Under the pieces are notes generated by a model. That model was given only the letters and a program-made list of their open reading frames with translations. It made no database searches and was not told where the DNA came from. A program made the position numbers and the translations under genes. From Bugula neritina (Eukaryota; Bryozoa; Gymnolaemata; Cheilostomatida; Bugulidae), in the NCBI GenBank assembly GCA_964035545.1, contig OZ037768.1:2035501-2099500 (forward strand): 64,000 bases of DNA, read 5' to 3'. Below, piece by piece: positions 1-13,200 of this stretch (its first letter is position 1; the number at the start of each line of letters is the position of its first letter).

Positions 1-1970
1 ATAACAGCAGTGTCACTACTGAATTATAATGCATGAGGGAAATGTTTTGTTTTAACAAAGTGGCCCTTTTAATGTCATTCCTAACACTAGCAACGGCAAA
101 AGTGAAGGAATTCAATATTTCGCATTGTCTATGACCTAGCAATATTCAATACATGTATGACAAGAGAACCATCAGTTACACAATACCATCAGGGCACTCA
201 CTAGGTGTAATCAATAAATGAGTTTAAGGAATTCACCCAACCTGGTTACAACTCTTCAATGTATTCACCTACTGCTCTGTCTTACAAAAAATCTATCAAC
301 TCCACAAGTGTGTATTTTATAAAGCAGAACATTGGGGTGGCATACAGAAAGCTAGAAATAATTATACTGCTGTTCAGAGAGTTCCACCAGGTTAAGAAAC
401 ACTGCCAATTCTTTTAGCTTTGATGTTGATGAGAATGTCAATCAGAGATGGCATATCTCAACTGCTTTGCATGCAGTAATTGAATTAAAATAATTACATC
501 AACAGGCCCTGGGCCTATGTGAACATTTACAAGATGTAGAAATTAATATGACTACATATAGATATCATGGGTGGTTTATATTTCTTCTCATATGACAAAG
601 TTAAACCACACTTTCAATTTGCTTAAAAACTATAGGATAAAAAATAACAATTAATCAATAGTTCACATTTTGTAGCATATTATAATGTTATAATGAATGT
701 AGTTCGATGAGGTGCATTGATATCACAACTCCTAATTGTCCTACAATTGCTATCAACTGAGTAAAAAAAATCATGTCTGAGCTGCTGTAATATTTTGTTT
801 TCTAATTTTGGTTTGATAAAAAATAACCAAGTAAATTAAAGTTTCTTTATTTTTACTATTTTTTGATATATAAGCAATGATATGAGTATAATAAACAAAT
901 ATAAAAGCATATTTTAATCTTTTGATTAAACTAGAGCTTATATAATTAAAATATACTTTATATTGGTGGTATGATTAAAAACATAAGTTTACAATCTGAA
1001 CTCTTGAGTATATATTATAATGTAATTATTGTCTTAAAAATTGTTTATCGTCTGTTGAGTCACATGATCTGAAACCATACGCAACCCGGATAGTACGATG
1101 CAGATGCGCGTGCGCATAGTCAAAATCTGTCAACAAAACTTTTATCTATACTATTACTATTAGTATTACTATTACTATTGGTGTTAGTATTACTATTAGT
1201 ATTAGTACTACTATAATATTAAATATAGCTATTACTATTAGACTTAGTATTAGTGTTACTATAAATATAACTATAATACTGAATAAGTATTATGCAATCC
1301 ATAATGATAATGTGATATGAGCAGCTTTGGACTCGCTTAGTCTCGTTTCGTGACTGTTGAGACTGTTGTCAATATTAATATAAATATTAATATTATTAAA
1401 TTATTATTATTACTATTAATAATGTTATCAACAGACAACAGCCAGACTCAAAGACTCAGAGTCAGAGTGAGACTGAAAGTCAGATTCACTAACTGAGACT
1501 GTTGAACTTAAGAAATAAAGACAAATTGAAAGGGAGTGAAATTCAAAACAATTTTATGCCTCTTACTCTTACTGTCTTAGTCTTACTTTTAAGTTTATTA
1601 GTATAAATATAAATATAAGTATTACTATTAGTATAACCTTAACTAAAACTTAATCTTATAGTTATACTTATAGTTATTCTTATAACTAACATAAAATTAT
1701 AAATATAACTAACTTAAAGTTAAACTAAATCATAAAGCGATATTATTACTATTAGTATTACTATTAGTATTAGTATCCGTGTAACCTAAAGGTTGTCCCA
1801 TTATGATTATCATTACGATTTTGATTATGTGAATAAGTGCAACATTGACTATAAGTTTTACTGAAAAGTTTTTAACTGATAGTGGTTAACAACAACTACT
1901 AGTACTACAACTGTAATTATAACCAAAGTAATTTAATAAACTATGTAGCTAAAATTTAAAGTATAAAGCA
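1..1970. other. AT-rich non-coding region upstream of TMEM127
   Basis: No open reading frame with coding character or splice-consistent exon was found on either strand. The stretch is AT-rich. It holds short imperfect runs of TAC/TAG-TAT trinucleotide repeats at about 1141-1265, 1380-1425 and 1735-1775. The promoter and any 5' untranslated exon of the following gene presumably lie in its right-hand part, but no clear core promoter can be named. Confidence 0.6.
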
Positions 1971-3601
1971 ATGTTTAATAATATATTTAATTCAAGGCCA
2001 ATATTGAATATGCCTGTGGAGTCTGGCTCTAGACCATCAACTCAAACTGAAACTGAATCCCAATCTCAAAGTCATAGCCAGTCTGAGTCTCAGTCCAGTC
2101 GTTCCAGAAGTAGAAGTAAGTATGAACGTAATAATAAGTTTGAGTAAAAACATTTAATTAACACTAATTTTGATTTTCCAGTATGAGTAGGCCTAATGTA
2201 TTAGATAATTTTATTTCAATTTACAGGTGTTTGTATAGTTATAGTGTCCATTAGCCTCAGGCCTGGTAACTGCTTGGAGACTACTTATGCGTGCACTTCC
2301 TGTATCATCATATTTTTATTAAAAATAACTTTGTAAATTGTTTTTAGCCTTATTTTTTAAAGTACCAATTCCTAATTTACTGGTTAAAAATACTAATAAT
2401 AAAAAGTAAAAGTAGCAACTACTAACCTATAGCTTTCAAAAGGTGAATAAACTTTTCTACAGTACTTTGACATGAATTAATACTTGTTCAATTTTAAAGT
2501 AGATCTGAGGTACACTAGAAGTCTATGCATATCATTTATGTAGGTTCGCGTTCAAGGTCAGGTGATGGCAGTAGATCTAGGCGTAGAAGTGGGCGCAGAA
2601 GGCGACACAGGCGACATCGTGGCTATCCGAAGATTCCGGAAAGAAACTTTGTTGGTGCCGCATGCTCGATGTTTGCGATAGTTGGGACTTGCACTGGTAT
2701 ACTTTAACATATATAGGCAAATTATGTAATTTTTTGAGCATTATACGTACAGTTTCCGTCACGGATGTGGCCGTATTAAACTGTCATTTAAATTTTAAAC
2801 AAAAATACTTGGCTCATTTATTCTGTGATCTTTTTACCTTTATGCATACAATTTTAATTACATATAAGGCTCATTTATTCTGTTTAGGGCTGAAAGGCTC
2901 AATGGCTGCAATGTAGAAGCCTTTCATGCAGTTTTAGATTTGTTACTATATTTGTAGCTCTGGCAAAATCTGAGTGCTTTACCTTTCAAGGAGGGAGTTG
3001 CAGGGATGGAAACGGACAGTACCTCAGTTCTCTTGGAATCAGTAACTTCTTTTTCAACGGTTACTTTGTGAACAGCACAACGTACGAATTTCATTCCTTT
3101 GGTATGCAGCACCATCTGTACAACTGTTTAGATGCTGGCCTCCTTTCAGTTCTGAAATCCATACTATCGCTAACTGTCCTCAGCACACTGTTCACTTCTG
3201 TTGCATTTGTCCTTGACATTATTGGCCCTAAGCAAAAACATCTGATGCTGATTCGTCGGAATGGAGTACTCAACATTTCAGCTGTATTTCTGCTTGTGAC
3301 AGTGTGTGGCATGTGCTACTGGGCTGCCATGTTGCTCAGTGTTAATTTACATGCACACAAAAGAGCTAAAGGCAGTAGAGTTCTTGTAGACTTTGGCATC
3401 AGCTATTACATTCTCATTAGTGCAGCTGTGTCCAACATTGTTGCTACAGCCTGCAATTTATTGAGACGATACCCACCGTCACCCCCACCACAACCTGACA
3501 CTCAGCCTATTCTCAATGATGTTGATCAGCTGTTATTGAGGGACGAGCCTGTAGTGCCCCCTTCCCACATTGTGCAGGAACCCCCACCATATGTACCCTA
3601 A
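1971..3601 (+). CDS. TMEM127: TMEM127-like multi-pass membrane protein, three coding exons
   Basis: Exons are 1971-2115, 2544-2696 and 2958-3601; phases join cleanly to about 313 residues, against about 238 in vertebrate TMEM127. The family is an endosome/lysosome membrane protein that restrains mTORC1 signalling and controls membrane-receptor turnover. Family marks seen: a PKxPER motif before the first hydrophobic segment (about residues 85-105), three further hydrophobic segments (about 161-190, 200-226, 241-266), the GPK..RR loop between segments 2 and 3, the NLLRRYP motif after the last segment, and the C-terminal PPPYVP tail. PPPY is a PPxY-type ligand for WW-domain ubiquitin ligases of the NEDD4 family. 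The first 80 residues are unusual: Ser/Gln-rich, then RS-dipeptide-rich and Arg-rich. The start at 1971 is the first in-frame ATG; another lies at 2010. Converges on the SIAH gene. Confidence 0.85.
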
Positions 3602-4427
3602 CAAATATTCATTGTTGGCACAATCTTGAGATATTAAGTAATTATTGTGAGGTTGTCATGCAAGTCTGCACTATTTTATGTTTCTTAACTATTCTTATGA
3701 TATTTATAAACGAATCTGTTGCTTATTCCTATTTTGTAGCATTTTAATTAACCATTCATTATGTTACATTTCTAATTTACTTTCTCTTTGTCTATTTATG
3801 TTACAGCTGAACTGTAATAATAATTATATTACCATTTCTAGTAACTTGGCAACAGTCCGCAGTCACACTCCCAAAGTTGTGCAATTTGTATTTTAGCCAA
3901 TGATAAGATGACTAGTTATTTGCAAATATGTTAAATTTTGTGAGTAACAGCAAACAGAATAGAAGGTAAAAGTAAAGGTAGAGTTGTATAGTAAAATATC
4001 TAATGCTACATTGTATTTCCTCATTTTGAAGCCTAGATACAAAGAAGAGCAGGTTTTAGTTGGAAAGATACAATGCAAACTGATTCAGTATGAGAAATTT
4101 AACTGACCATGAATCATAGCACTTATAATGTATGTAGCTGTAGTCAATGCACCAAGGGCTTTAACAATAACTATACTGAGAACTCAATTGATATACAATA
4201 GCAAAATCTGAACATGAAAATGATTACAATAAAAGTAAAATCATTACTGTGACTACATAACTGCAAAGAAAATAAATAATGGTCACAGCAACTAATGAGA
4301 CGACCCATTGACGAGGTCAGTTAAACTTCCATCATATTATATACTACAGATAATCAATAAAATAGAACCAATTCAAAACTACTAAAGCTAAATAACAGGT
4401 TTAGTGTACATAACATAACTGGCAGCT
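3602..4427. other. Convergent intergenic region between TMEM127 and SIAH
   Basis: AT-rich stretch between two stop codons that face each other; it should hold both 3' untranslated regions. AATAAA signals on the plus strand occur at about 4271 and 4355 and could serve TMEM127. No other gene is seen. Confidence 0.55.
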
Positions 4428-5351
4428 TTAATGACACATACTAATGGTAACATTTATCCCCAGGTTTCCATTGTCAGCGAACAGACGCGCTATGTTTGTA
4501 TCAAATACCAAGCAGTCACTATTTTGAATAGCCGATTGAACGCCATCATGTATACTTCGGGGAGTTGCTTCCCATGTCAACCGCCTCTTAAGTCCATTCA
4601 ACTCGAGCCTGTAGGCAAAGTTCTCAGCTGCTTTCCTCGTACCTATCAACTGAACAATTGCATAAAACTGTTGATGACCGTCATACTTCTCCTGCTTCTC
4701 CAAGACTAGCATAAAACTCTGTCCAAAGCAAGACTGCATCATAACCCAGTCAACTGCTCCTGGTAAATTGATGTCGGTAGCTAAAAAGACAATATCCTCC
4801 CCTTGTAATGTGGTGATGCTTTTGTGTTGACTAAGCAGGTGCATCATGACGGCATCTAAAGAGCCTTGCCACTTGCATGAAGCGCCGGGGCAGGGGCAGC
4901 AATATGGTCTATACTCGCACACGTCCTCGTGATCAGTTTTATCCGTGTGTAACAGAGTCATGGTGCAGCCTCCCGAGGAGTACTTGCAGGGAAAGAGTAC
5001 AGTAGTGGCCACTTTCTCCATGGCCAGATTTCTTATATTGCCCAGAGGGGCTCTGCATGTCGGACAACATTGCAGCTTAGGTCTGCATGTCTGGCAGACA
5101 ATATGGCCGCTCTGGCATTGCATTATGGGCGGCAGAGCGTAATCAAAACAGACGGGGCATTCAAACAGATTTGCGAGGTCCGGATTGGTTGTTGGTGCGT
5201 TCATCATGTTGGGAACAGAAGCCACAGGAGTATTGGTGACTGAAGAGGGACTTACTGTGCCGAGTTTGGGTGTCTGCCCGGAGGCCATCCTGGGGTTAGT
5301 AGCCACACTGGGCTTGCAGTTGGTGTTGGAGTTCATATCTTCAACACACAT
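4428..5351 (-). CDS. SIAH1: SIAH-family RING E3 ubiquitin ligase
   Basis: An intronless coding segment of 307 residues, close to vertebrate SIAH1/2. In order: a variable Ser/Thr/Pro-rich N-terminus (1-60); a C3HC4 RING finger (about 65-99, starting FECPVCFDY and ending CCPTCRAPL); two SIAH-type zinc fingers (about 122-176, with CKYSSGGC and [10 protein letters not shown]); then the substrate-binding domain with the highly conserved [20 protein letters not shown] stretch and the ending [12 protein letters not shown]. All RING and zinc ligands look intact. SIAH proteins ubiquitinate substrates for proteasomal degradation with E2 enzymes. I start at the ATG at 5349-5351 because the open frame above it begins only with GTG; the ATG 15 bases downstream (5334-5336) is an alternative. 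A 5' untranslated exon ending in a GTGAGT donor near 6299 is possible but unproven. The choice of SIAH1 over SIAH2 is nominal, since invertebrates usually have one SIAH. Confidence 0.95.
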   Translation of the reverse strand: MCVEDMNSNTNCKPSVATNPRMASGQTPKLGTVSPSSVTNTPVASVPNMMNAPTTNPDLANLFECPVCFDYALPPIMQCQSGHIVCQTCRPKLQCCPTCRAPLGNIRNLAMEKVATTVLFPCKYSSGGCTMTLLHTDKTDHEDVCEYRPYCCPCPGASCKWQGSLDAVMMHLLSQHKSITTLQGEDIVFLATDINLPGAVDWVMMQSCFGQSFMLVLEKQEKYDGHQQFYAIVQLIGTRKAAENFAYRLELNGLKRRLTWEATPRSIHDGVQSAIQNSDCLVFDTNIARLFADNGNLGINVTISMCH

Positions 5352-7380
5352 CAATATACTTGTACAGCTTCTCAGCACATCAACAGAAATTTGTGCAGTG
5401 ATTTATTTACCACAAAAATCATACGTAATGGAGAGCATGTAGGATAGTAAAAGTACACTAATGTTTAGCTGAAGTCAAACACTGTAGTGAAACTAACATT
5501 TCAATGATTCCTCCAGAAAATGAAGTGATGAAAATATGGTCTATTAACTAGTTGAAGAGATCGAAACAATACAAATGAGCAAAAATACGAGGAGATTGAT
5601 GCATCGTCTTTGAAAATTTAGCACTGATGGAAAATCAAACCAGTTATGACTATATTTACTTGTATTAATACCTGAAACACCTGCAGAGCTATAATGGCTG
5701 ACTCCTTAATAGTTGCAAGCCGAAGGCAATCACCAGTTTTCCTCTAGCTGAGACAAAAATACATCAAGTTGTTTGAATGAAACAGAAGTTGCACAAGTTT
5801 TGCAGCTGAAAATCCATAGACTTGAAAGTTCACTGCCAGTTTAATAAGCATGTGAATCTCATTACACACTATAGATTTGCATACAATGAAGCAAAGGCAT
5901 TACATACCACATTCATATGTAAAACAGCACCAACAGCAAAATACCATAAGTTAAAGCTGTATAGTAGGAAGTCGTTACCCCAAGTGGTTGATAAAAATTT
6001 ACTTATTTTGCCAATTTACATTTGCTAGTTCAACAATGGCTTCCTTGTGATAAAAACATTTTTTTAATGCTAGCCTATGATACAGCGTTTCTTTATAAAT
6101 GTAATTAATATAATTATGATGTAACATTAGCCAATATACAAAGAATTAGCAAAGTTCAAAAAACTCTAGCTTCCAGGTCAAAGAATAAATCAATTTAAAA
6201 AATATGCTGGTAGACTGTATAAAAATTAGAAACAGAGAGATGACTGAAAATGTTGAGTTCGGGTTGTACAATACCTGGTCAAACTATTGAGGACTCACTC
6301 TGTGTAAGAGTTGTACAAGGTCGAAATGCTACTCCCAGTACGTGGAAGGGGGAAAGTCACCAATAAGAGAGAAGAGGTCTTTGCAAATCCCCCTGAGCTT
6401 TACACATCTAAATTGCAAGAATATAGTCACATGCAATAATAAATGACATGTAGGCTTCAGAGAAAGCAGAGTTTATGTGAAAACAGCGAGCAATTCTGGT
6501 GAATATCTTTTCAACTCGAATGTTTTTACAAAAACGTATACCTAAAAAAAATTTACAATCATCTTGCCAAATTGGAATTCTTGAACAAAAACAATGTTTA
6601 TGAGCTTTAAAAGATGCCCAATTCACAATATTTCATTAGATTTAACTTCAAAATAGACCTTTCTTACTCATGCATAGCAATCACATGTTTTATGATCACT
6701 AAAATAAATCAGTTGGCTAAATTTCATTATTGGTACAGACTCAATAATCATGACAACGAATGCCATTCTATGGAGCTATTGTAGAAATAATTTTATTTGC
6801 CAAATATAAGTCATACCCAAAATAACTGAACAGGTGAGCTCTACTTTCAACACTACTGAGTTCTAAAGTTTCATGTAGCCTTAGTCTTTGGGCTCCAGTA
6901 GAGTTTGATATTTCTGAGCCCCACTCAACTCAAAAGAACTCAATTAAAGTGAAACACAATCTGTGACTGCTAGTGGCTATTTTGGGATTCCATTCTAATG
7001 TTTCCAGCACCAAGTATTGGACTCAGTAGGTGTGTAAGTGTGTATAGGTTTGTGTATGTGCTGTTTTCATGCGTCATAAATACAAGGTAAATTCTGAAAA
7101 AGAAATGATAATTGCACTACAACAATAGTTTCAACTCTTTAAAGTTTATTAACTACAGTAACAATATTATAGTTTATAGAAATTAAATGTGATTTAATGT
7201 GTAACAAACCTATAAGATACTGTATAGAAAGAACTTAAAGTTGCAGAATCGAGCCTAAGGTAACTTTTACTTTGAGAATTAGTATAAACAAAAATTTAAA
7301 ACAGTTTATAGTAACATTTATCTATCATTATATTAAGATCGATAGTAAGCAGCAAAATTATTGTAAAAGTAAATCAGTGA
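5352..7380. other. Non-coding region upstream of SIAH
   Basis: No coding exon is seen. On the minus strand, about 6299-6395 ends in a good GTGAGT donor and could be a 5' untranslated exon of SIAH. This is a guess from the splice motif only. The remainder is AT-rich single-copy-looking sequence. Confidence 0.35.
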
Positions 7381-7389
7381 ATTTGCTGT

Positions 7390-7870
7390 ACATGCAATAA
7401 ATAATTTCTTAAATCTCCGATGTCTATTTTTAGTTAGACAGTGAAACATCTTTGGACCTTTTTCATCCATTTCCTTACAAAGGTTCTTATTTGGAGCATC
7501 CTGAAACTTTTTACAATTCCTGAATGATTCTCTATCTTTCTCAGTACTAGATAGTTTCCGAACTTTCCATGCCTGTTTCTTCTCAACTGCTTTTTCTAAC
7601 TCTTCATGCTAAAACTAGGATTCCTTTTCAAGGCAAATTCCCAGAGATGATTCTTTAACTACCTCTCTAGCTGTGTCAACCTCCATGGGAAATTTCTTCT
7701 CCCAGCAGAATCTTTCCATCTCTTTCATTTCTTTAACCTTCTCAGACAGTCACTGTGTTAGTTCTTCTTGTTGTTTCTGTAGTTTCTATCAGCTAATCTC
7801 TTCAACTTTTTCTTTTCAACAACGAATTCTATCTCTACTAACTGAGCTGTTACACTTTCTTATGGGATAA
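7390..7870 (-). pseudogene. Decayed coding-like remnant rich in Lys/Glu, unidentified
   Basis: Read on the minus strand, this stretch gives long runs of charged, coiled-coil-like peptide (for example KEMKEMERFCWEKK and HEELEKAVEKKQAWKVRK). They are broken by in-frame stops and at least one frame change near the left and middle parts. Base composition differs from the AT-rich, TAA-repeat DNA around it. It looks like a dead gene fragment or retrocopy of a coiled-coil protein. I do not recognise the parent family. Confidence 0.4.
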
Positions 7871-8129
7871 CTTCGCAAATATACGTGATACCATAACCAT
7901 CAAATTTAACAAAAGGTTAACTGTATTCTTAATTATTGCATTTAGCTACGTACTTCAAAAAAATCTAAAAGTGAAAACTATCAATATTGAAGTAAGAGTT
8001 GCTATCTTACTACTACTATTATATATTGTGTATCCGTATACTTATTAGTTGAATTTAATGAGTCAATTTAAAGATTAGGTTAATTCCTAACAGCAGATAG
8101 GAAAATGTTGCGCCAATGGTCAGAGTGTC

Positions 8130-9180
8130 TAGTACAGTGCTGATACTAGTAGTAGTAATACTAATACTTCAACTATGTTTACTATATTTATAGTTCTAAT
8201 ATTACTACCAACATAAATAATTATAATTAATATTACTATCACAAATATACTTAGAATCATTGAACTTGACTCATAAACTTTGAGTTACATTAGAATTATT
8301 TTAAGAGTTTTAATTTGTGATAGCAATAAATTTCTACAGTAATAATGACAATCAGTGTAATATTAACTTTAAGAATATTAAACTTTTAAAAATAAAATTA
8401 GTACTGGTAATACTAATAGTACTAGTACTAGTAGATAAGAGTTTTATTTATATCAAAATTTAAGATATGAACATCAAGTATTACTATTAGAGTATAACTT
8501 GAACTATTTCACTTTACAGTAATTGTAAATGAGTGATACTATTACTATCAGTATTAACTATGAGAGCTAATAATACTAATTAGTGCTAGTACTAGTACTA
8601 GTAGACAGTAGCACTAGTAGTACAAAGTCTAATAGTAATACTAATGCTAGTACTTGTATTAATACTAGTAGTATAACTACTACTAGTAGTAGTAGTATAA
8701 ATATAATATTAACTTAAAACTTGTAAGTGTTACTAGTATTACTAGTACTACTCTATTACTACTACTACTAGTAGAGTACTACTACTAGACAGTAGACTAA
8801 TAAGTAATACTAATACTAATACTAATAGTAATATTAATAATCATAAGAGTAAGTTATAGTTATACTTACACTTTATTACTTATACCAAATATAATACTAA
8901 TAGTAATACTATTAGTATTAGTATTACTAATATACCAAGAGTAAGAATAAGTCTAAGTCAAAGTGTGTTACATTTACTTTTAGTTTTACAGTAAATTTAA
9001 AATTACAATGGTAATACTTATACTAATAGTAATACTAATAGTGATTAGTAATTACTAATAGACATAGTAATACTAATACTAATACAGTAAATGTAATAGT
9101 AATACTAATCCTAATAGTAATACTAATACTAATAGTAATACTAATACTAATAGTAATACTAATAGTAATACTAAAGACAA
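8130..9180. repeat. Long imperfect TAA-type repeat tract (TACTAA/TAGTAA variants)
   Basis: About 1 kb dominated by interleaved ACTAAT, AGTAAT and ACTAGT words, densest at 8560-8830 and 9000-9180. The words are locally regular but not one fixed unit, so this looks like an old, diverged trinucleotide/hexanucleotide array. No gene lies in it. Confidence 0.7.
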
Positions 9181-9339
9181 AGTAATACTACTACATTTTA
9201 CAAGTTTGGAGCTTCATTCGAGTTCACCTTTCACCAGCTACGCAAAGAAAGTTTCAAAAATATTAAATTCAAAAAATAAAAAGCCTAATATAAAATTAAA
9301 TATTAGACTACAAAACTAATTAATAGTAGTCCTAGTAAT

Positions 9340-9515
9340 TACCAGGCGAACAGCTCAGCTGGTACCCCAGTGCTAGGGAAACTTGATCGCCTCCATTTCC
9401 GGCGAATTTGAGGCAGACTATCGACAACTCCAAAAACAATCGTGCGGCGAGAAGTTAACTCTTCATTACGAGCTAGGCTACTGCGTTCAAACCCTGCTAG
9501 CAAAATAGCCCAACA
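9340..9515 (+). mobile_element. Possible tRNA-derived SINE remnant
   Basis: A GC-richer island in AT-rich DNA. At 9352-9362 it matches the RNA polymerase III A box (AGCTCAGCTGG), and at 9485-9493 it matches the B box (GTTCAAACC), in the same orientation. The A-to-B spacing of about 120 bp is too long for an intact tRNA without an intron. No cloverleaf could be drawn, so it fits a tRNA-derived SINE or a disrupted tRNA better than a working tRNA gene. No target-site duplication was identified. Confidence 0.35.
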
Positions 9516-10265
9516 ATAATATTAAATATTTTTGGAAAGTGTGTTGCACACGTCAAGCCTAGTTCAATACATAGTTTTAGTGTTTAATTACTCAACAATG
9601 AAACTGAGTACCTCACAAAATTGAGTAAAGAAACACCAATTTAAAACTAACAGTTCAGAGATGTTCAGCGATACTATTTTGAGTAGATAAAGCGTTACGG
9701 AAACACTAAAGACTATGCATGATTACATAATTTTGCTAGTAATATTAGCTGTCAAATTACAATTTAAAGCAACATGTATTTACTTGTTACAAGGTATGTT
9801 TTGTGTTTTTCCCATACATAAAAATACATTTATAATTATTTAGATTGTTTCAAATCTAATTATATAAGTTTGAGATATAGCAAGGAAAATTTGTTTACCT
9901 AATTTACAAAAAAATATCTCCAGCTTTAGGCATCCTTTCGAAAATATACTATGACCATGTTAAAATACAAGCCAAATATAATTTTATTGATGGTAAAATA
10001 CCATAAGTAAATATCAGACGAATTCACAAAAATGAGCAAATCATTAACAAAATGGCGCAATGTGATTGGACGGAACTTTGGCTTCATAATATATATCAGT
10101 TTAACACTAGTAATAATAAATTAAATATAAAATACTTATTATATCTATTGTGAGATAATTCAATAAAACATAAGTTATCAAACGTTTGTAAAATGCCGAT
10201 GTTATTGTATATCAGACAATTATATTATGTATACAAATAATCAAGCCGTTATGTCCCCTTTATGA

Positions 10266-13200
10266 CTAATCATCTAGTTGACAGAGCAATGCGCAGCCTC
10301 TCTTTATCCAGTGCTGTACCGGGCGTTTAGTATTCAACAACATCTTAACTACAAAGTTAGTGGAATGGCCAGTTGTACTGAGCACACCTTTACGTTCACT
10401 TGTCTTGTATACAGGGCACTGGTATCTCTTGTCGGACATGTCTATGTCTGCCTTCAACGCCGGTTTCAACCAAATCAACGGAACTTTATCATTCAGTATT
10501 TTAGGTAGCTGCTCTGTTAGACAGTTCCTAAAACAAGTAACAGAATCTTACAATATCTTTGCTAAAGGAAAGTATAAGGCAAGTAAAATAACTATTAGAA
10601 GTAGTGGACTAAAAGAACTTTAGATCTTTAGCAGGAAAAGTTGACAGCGTATTGATATATGCATGTGTCTGTGAGGGAGGATTAAAGGAGTGACAAAATA
10701 CTCACTCTCTACGGTCCCATCTGGCGCCATCGAGGAACAGCCCGTAGACGTAAGCACCATCATCTGGGGCATTTTCAGTTCTGTCTTCCCTCAGTAACTG
10801 CAGTGTTTAATTATATAATAATATAATATAATAATATAATGCTGATATAATAAATCATATAATATGGATGTACTTTCATAATATAATAAATATAATAGCA
10901 ATATACCCTCATAAAGTAATATAATATAACACTGATAAACCTCCATAATATAATATAATAAAAGTAATATACTCACATAATATAATAAATATAATATTGA
11001 AATATTAAAAAATAATCTGGAAATAAAATTGCCATGTCTTCCTGACATAAATTCTCAAAATATATTTCAGATTTACAGGACGATAACTGATGTACCCCAA
11101 CCTCACAAAATTGCCATATTTAGATAAATACTGCTACTAGTTTATTATAGAGACCATGCAGATACATTTAGATAGCCATGGTACTCAGTTAACATATAAG
11201 GAAATACATCAACACATATATTGTGATGAAACTCTACAGTCAATAGTTATGAAAAAGAGTAAAGTCTGGTAGCTGTGAGAGTATAACACGGCAATTACCT
11301 CGAAGTCAAAGTCTAGAGTGTCAATTGGTATCGTATACTTTCTAGCATAATTCTGACGGACACCAGTAAGGAAGGCTTGGGTGAAGAAGAAACCAGAAAG
11401 CCAGTAATTTGGTGGTTTACTTTCGTCGAACCAGAGTTGAAGAAAGTTGAGTCTCTCCAGGAAGTCGTTGATGTAGCTGCCGAGTGGTTTGAGGGACGGG
11501 TATGAGCGTTTCGCCCACATAGCTGGAATTCTGCCAATTAGAACACTGGCAGCGACACCTTCCAGCTCCGCAGACATGACAACCAGACCTTTGATGGCCT
11601 TCTGCAGGTTGATGAGACTCGTGCGGATTATTGACAGCAACCTGCAGTGTAGTGTCAAAGTGCATTGGTATAGGGATAAATAGGTATATATAGATTAATA
11701 GTAATTGATAGGGTAAAACTTCAATTTCAAATTACACAATTTTTATTTAAAAAAGAGCCTTGAAATTTTACAGGCATGCATGTATAAATGCAATAAACAG
11801 AGGTTTGCAAGTTTTTTTGAGATGGCAACTCCAAGAAACTAGAATTAAAATTTTATAAACAGCTTATAACATGTTATTATAAAATAATGCATACTTTGGT
11901 GAAACTCCTGTAATTTAAATAAACTAACACCTTAACATATTTCTGTATTGAAATATAAAAGTTAATGCGATGGTAGATGTAGTATTGAATAGTGACACTT
12001 ACTTGTTGAATCTTTCCATCTCTTGAGTAAGTACTGTATTCATACTCTCATTGTAAGTCACAGGGAACTTTTTACCTGCAGCCTCCATATCAAAGTTCTT
12101 TGGCAACTGAAATGCACATAAAAAATATGCAATACATAACCCGGTTGTTGATTTAATTAATATTTTCACCGTAAGTATTTCAAGATTTGTCTTCTCATGA
12201 GCACAGAACAGCGTACCAGAACACACACCTTCACAGTAGAAGAATATAATGTTTCTGCTTAAAAGATGTGGTAACTCAAGCTCAAGTAACTCTAGGAGCT
12301 GCATGACTTGGGAATACAAACAGCTTGAATTACCAACCATGGTTAGAGTGTACAACTCCAAAACCAATTAATAAAAACTAATTATATAATAAGTTGCATA
12401 TGACGCGAATACGACACTTAAAAACTTGTACTAGCTTAGAGTGTCGGAATAAATTGCTGCCATACATCAACAACACTTCCTGTACGAATTGAAACTCAGA
12501 AAGAGAAAGTGCTGCTGCTGACCAACCTTGACGAGAATGTCCTCACAGATAGCGTTGAGGGCCTCATCTGCTTTGCTGCCGGCACCACCGCCACTGGCAC
12601 CCTGAGTCAGCAGCACAGAGTCAAACAGCTCCTTAGTCTCCTGCAGCTCTTTGCTGATGTCTACATTGTCATGCATTCCAAATATCTCAGGTAGCTGAGT
12701 GGTAGGGAGGTTCTACACGACAAAGTATACGACTTTTATATACGAATGAGTCATACTAGCAACTAACTAACTTATTAGTAGTTACCTCTTATTAACAATA
12801 AATGAGTTAGGCTATTAGTATACTAATAAAAACTTAGAAACTGTAATATTAATTTAATAATTTCGTTCTACCCTCACAAATCAAGCTGCAACAATAAATT
12901 GCCAGTTACGAAAAAATATAAAAAATTATTTAAAGAAAAATGGCAAACTGGCATTGTGATAACCAGCTTTTACACTAACTCTAACCATTAGTTCAGCAAA
13001 GATACAAGTTAATGAATTATAGCACATATGAAATATTGGATTGTCAGCAAATGAAAAAACTTGTTGCTACTCAAAAATTATGAGTATTGATTCTTCAGTA
13101 TTTCCAAGACAATACTAATTCCCATCCCTTCAACCATTTATCTTAAAGAAGTACCTTGATGAACTCTACATATTCATCATAAGTTCCTTTAGGAGGAGCG

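Noticed and set aside
2882-2916. Alternative TMEM127 exon 3 acceptor at about 2887
   Set aside because: It leads to a stop within ten codons; the acceptor at 2957 gives the family-conserved reading.
2577-3312. Minus-strand open frames over TMEM127
   Set aside because: No splice or family support; the plus strand carries the conserved protein.
4945-5442. Plus-strand open frames opposite SIAH
   Set aside because: Shadows of the strongly conserved SIAH coding exon on the minus strand.
9352-9493. Functional tRNA gene
   Set aside because: A and B boxes are about 120 bp apart and no acceptor, anticodon and T-stem set could be drawn.
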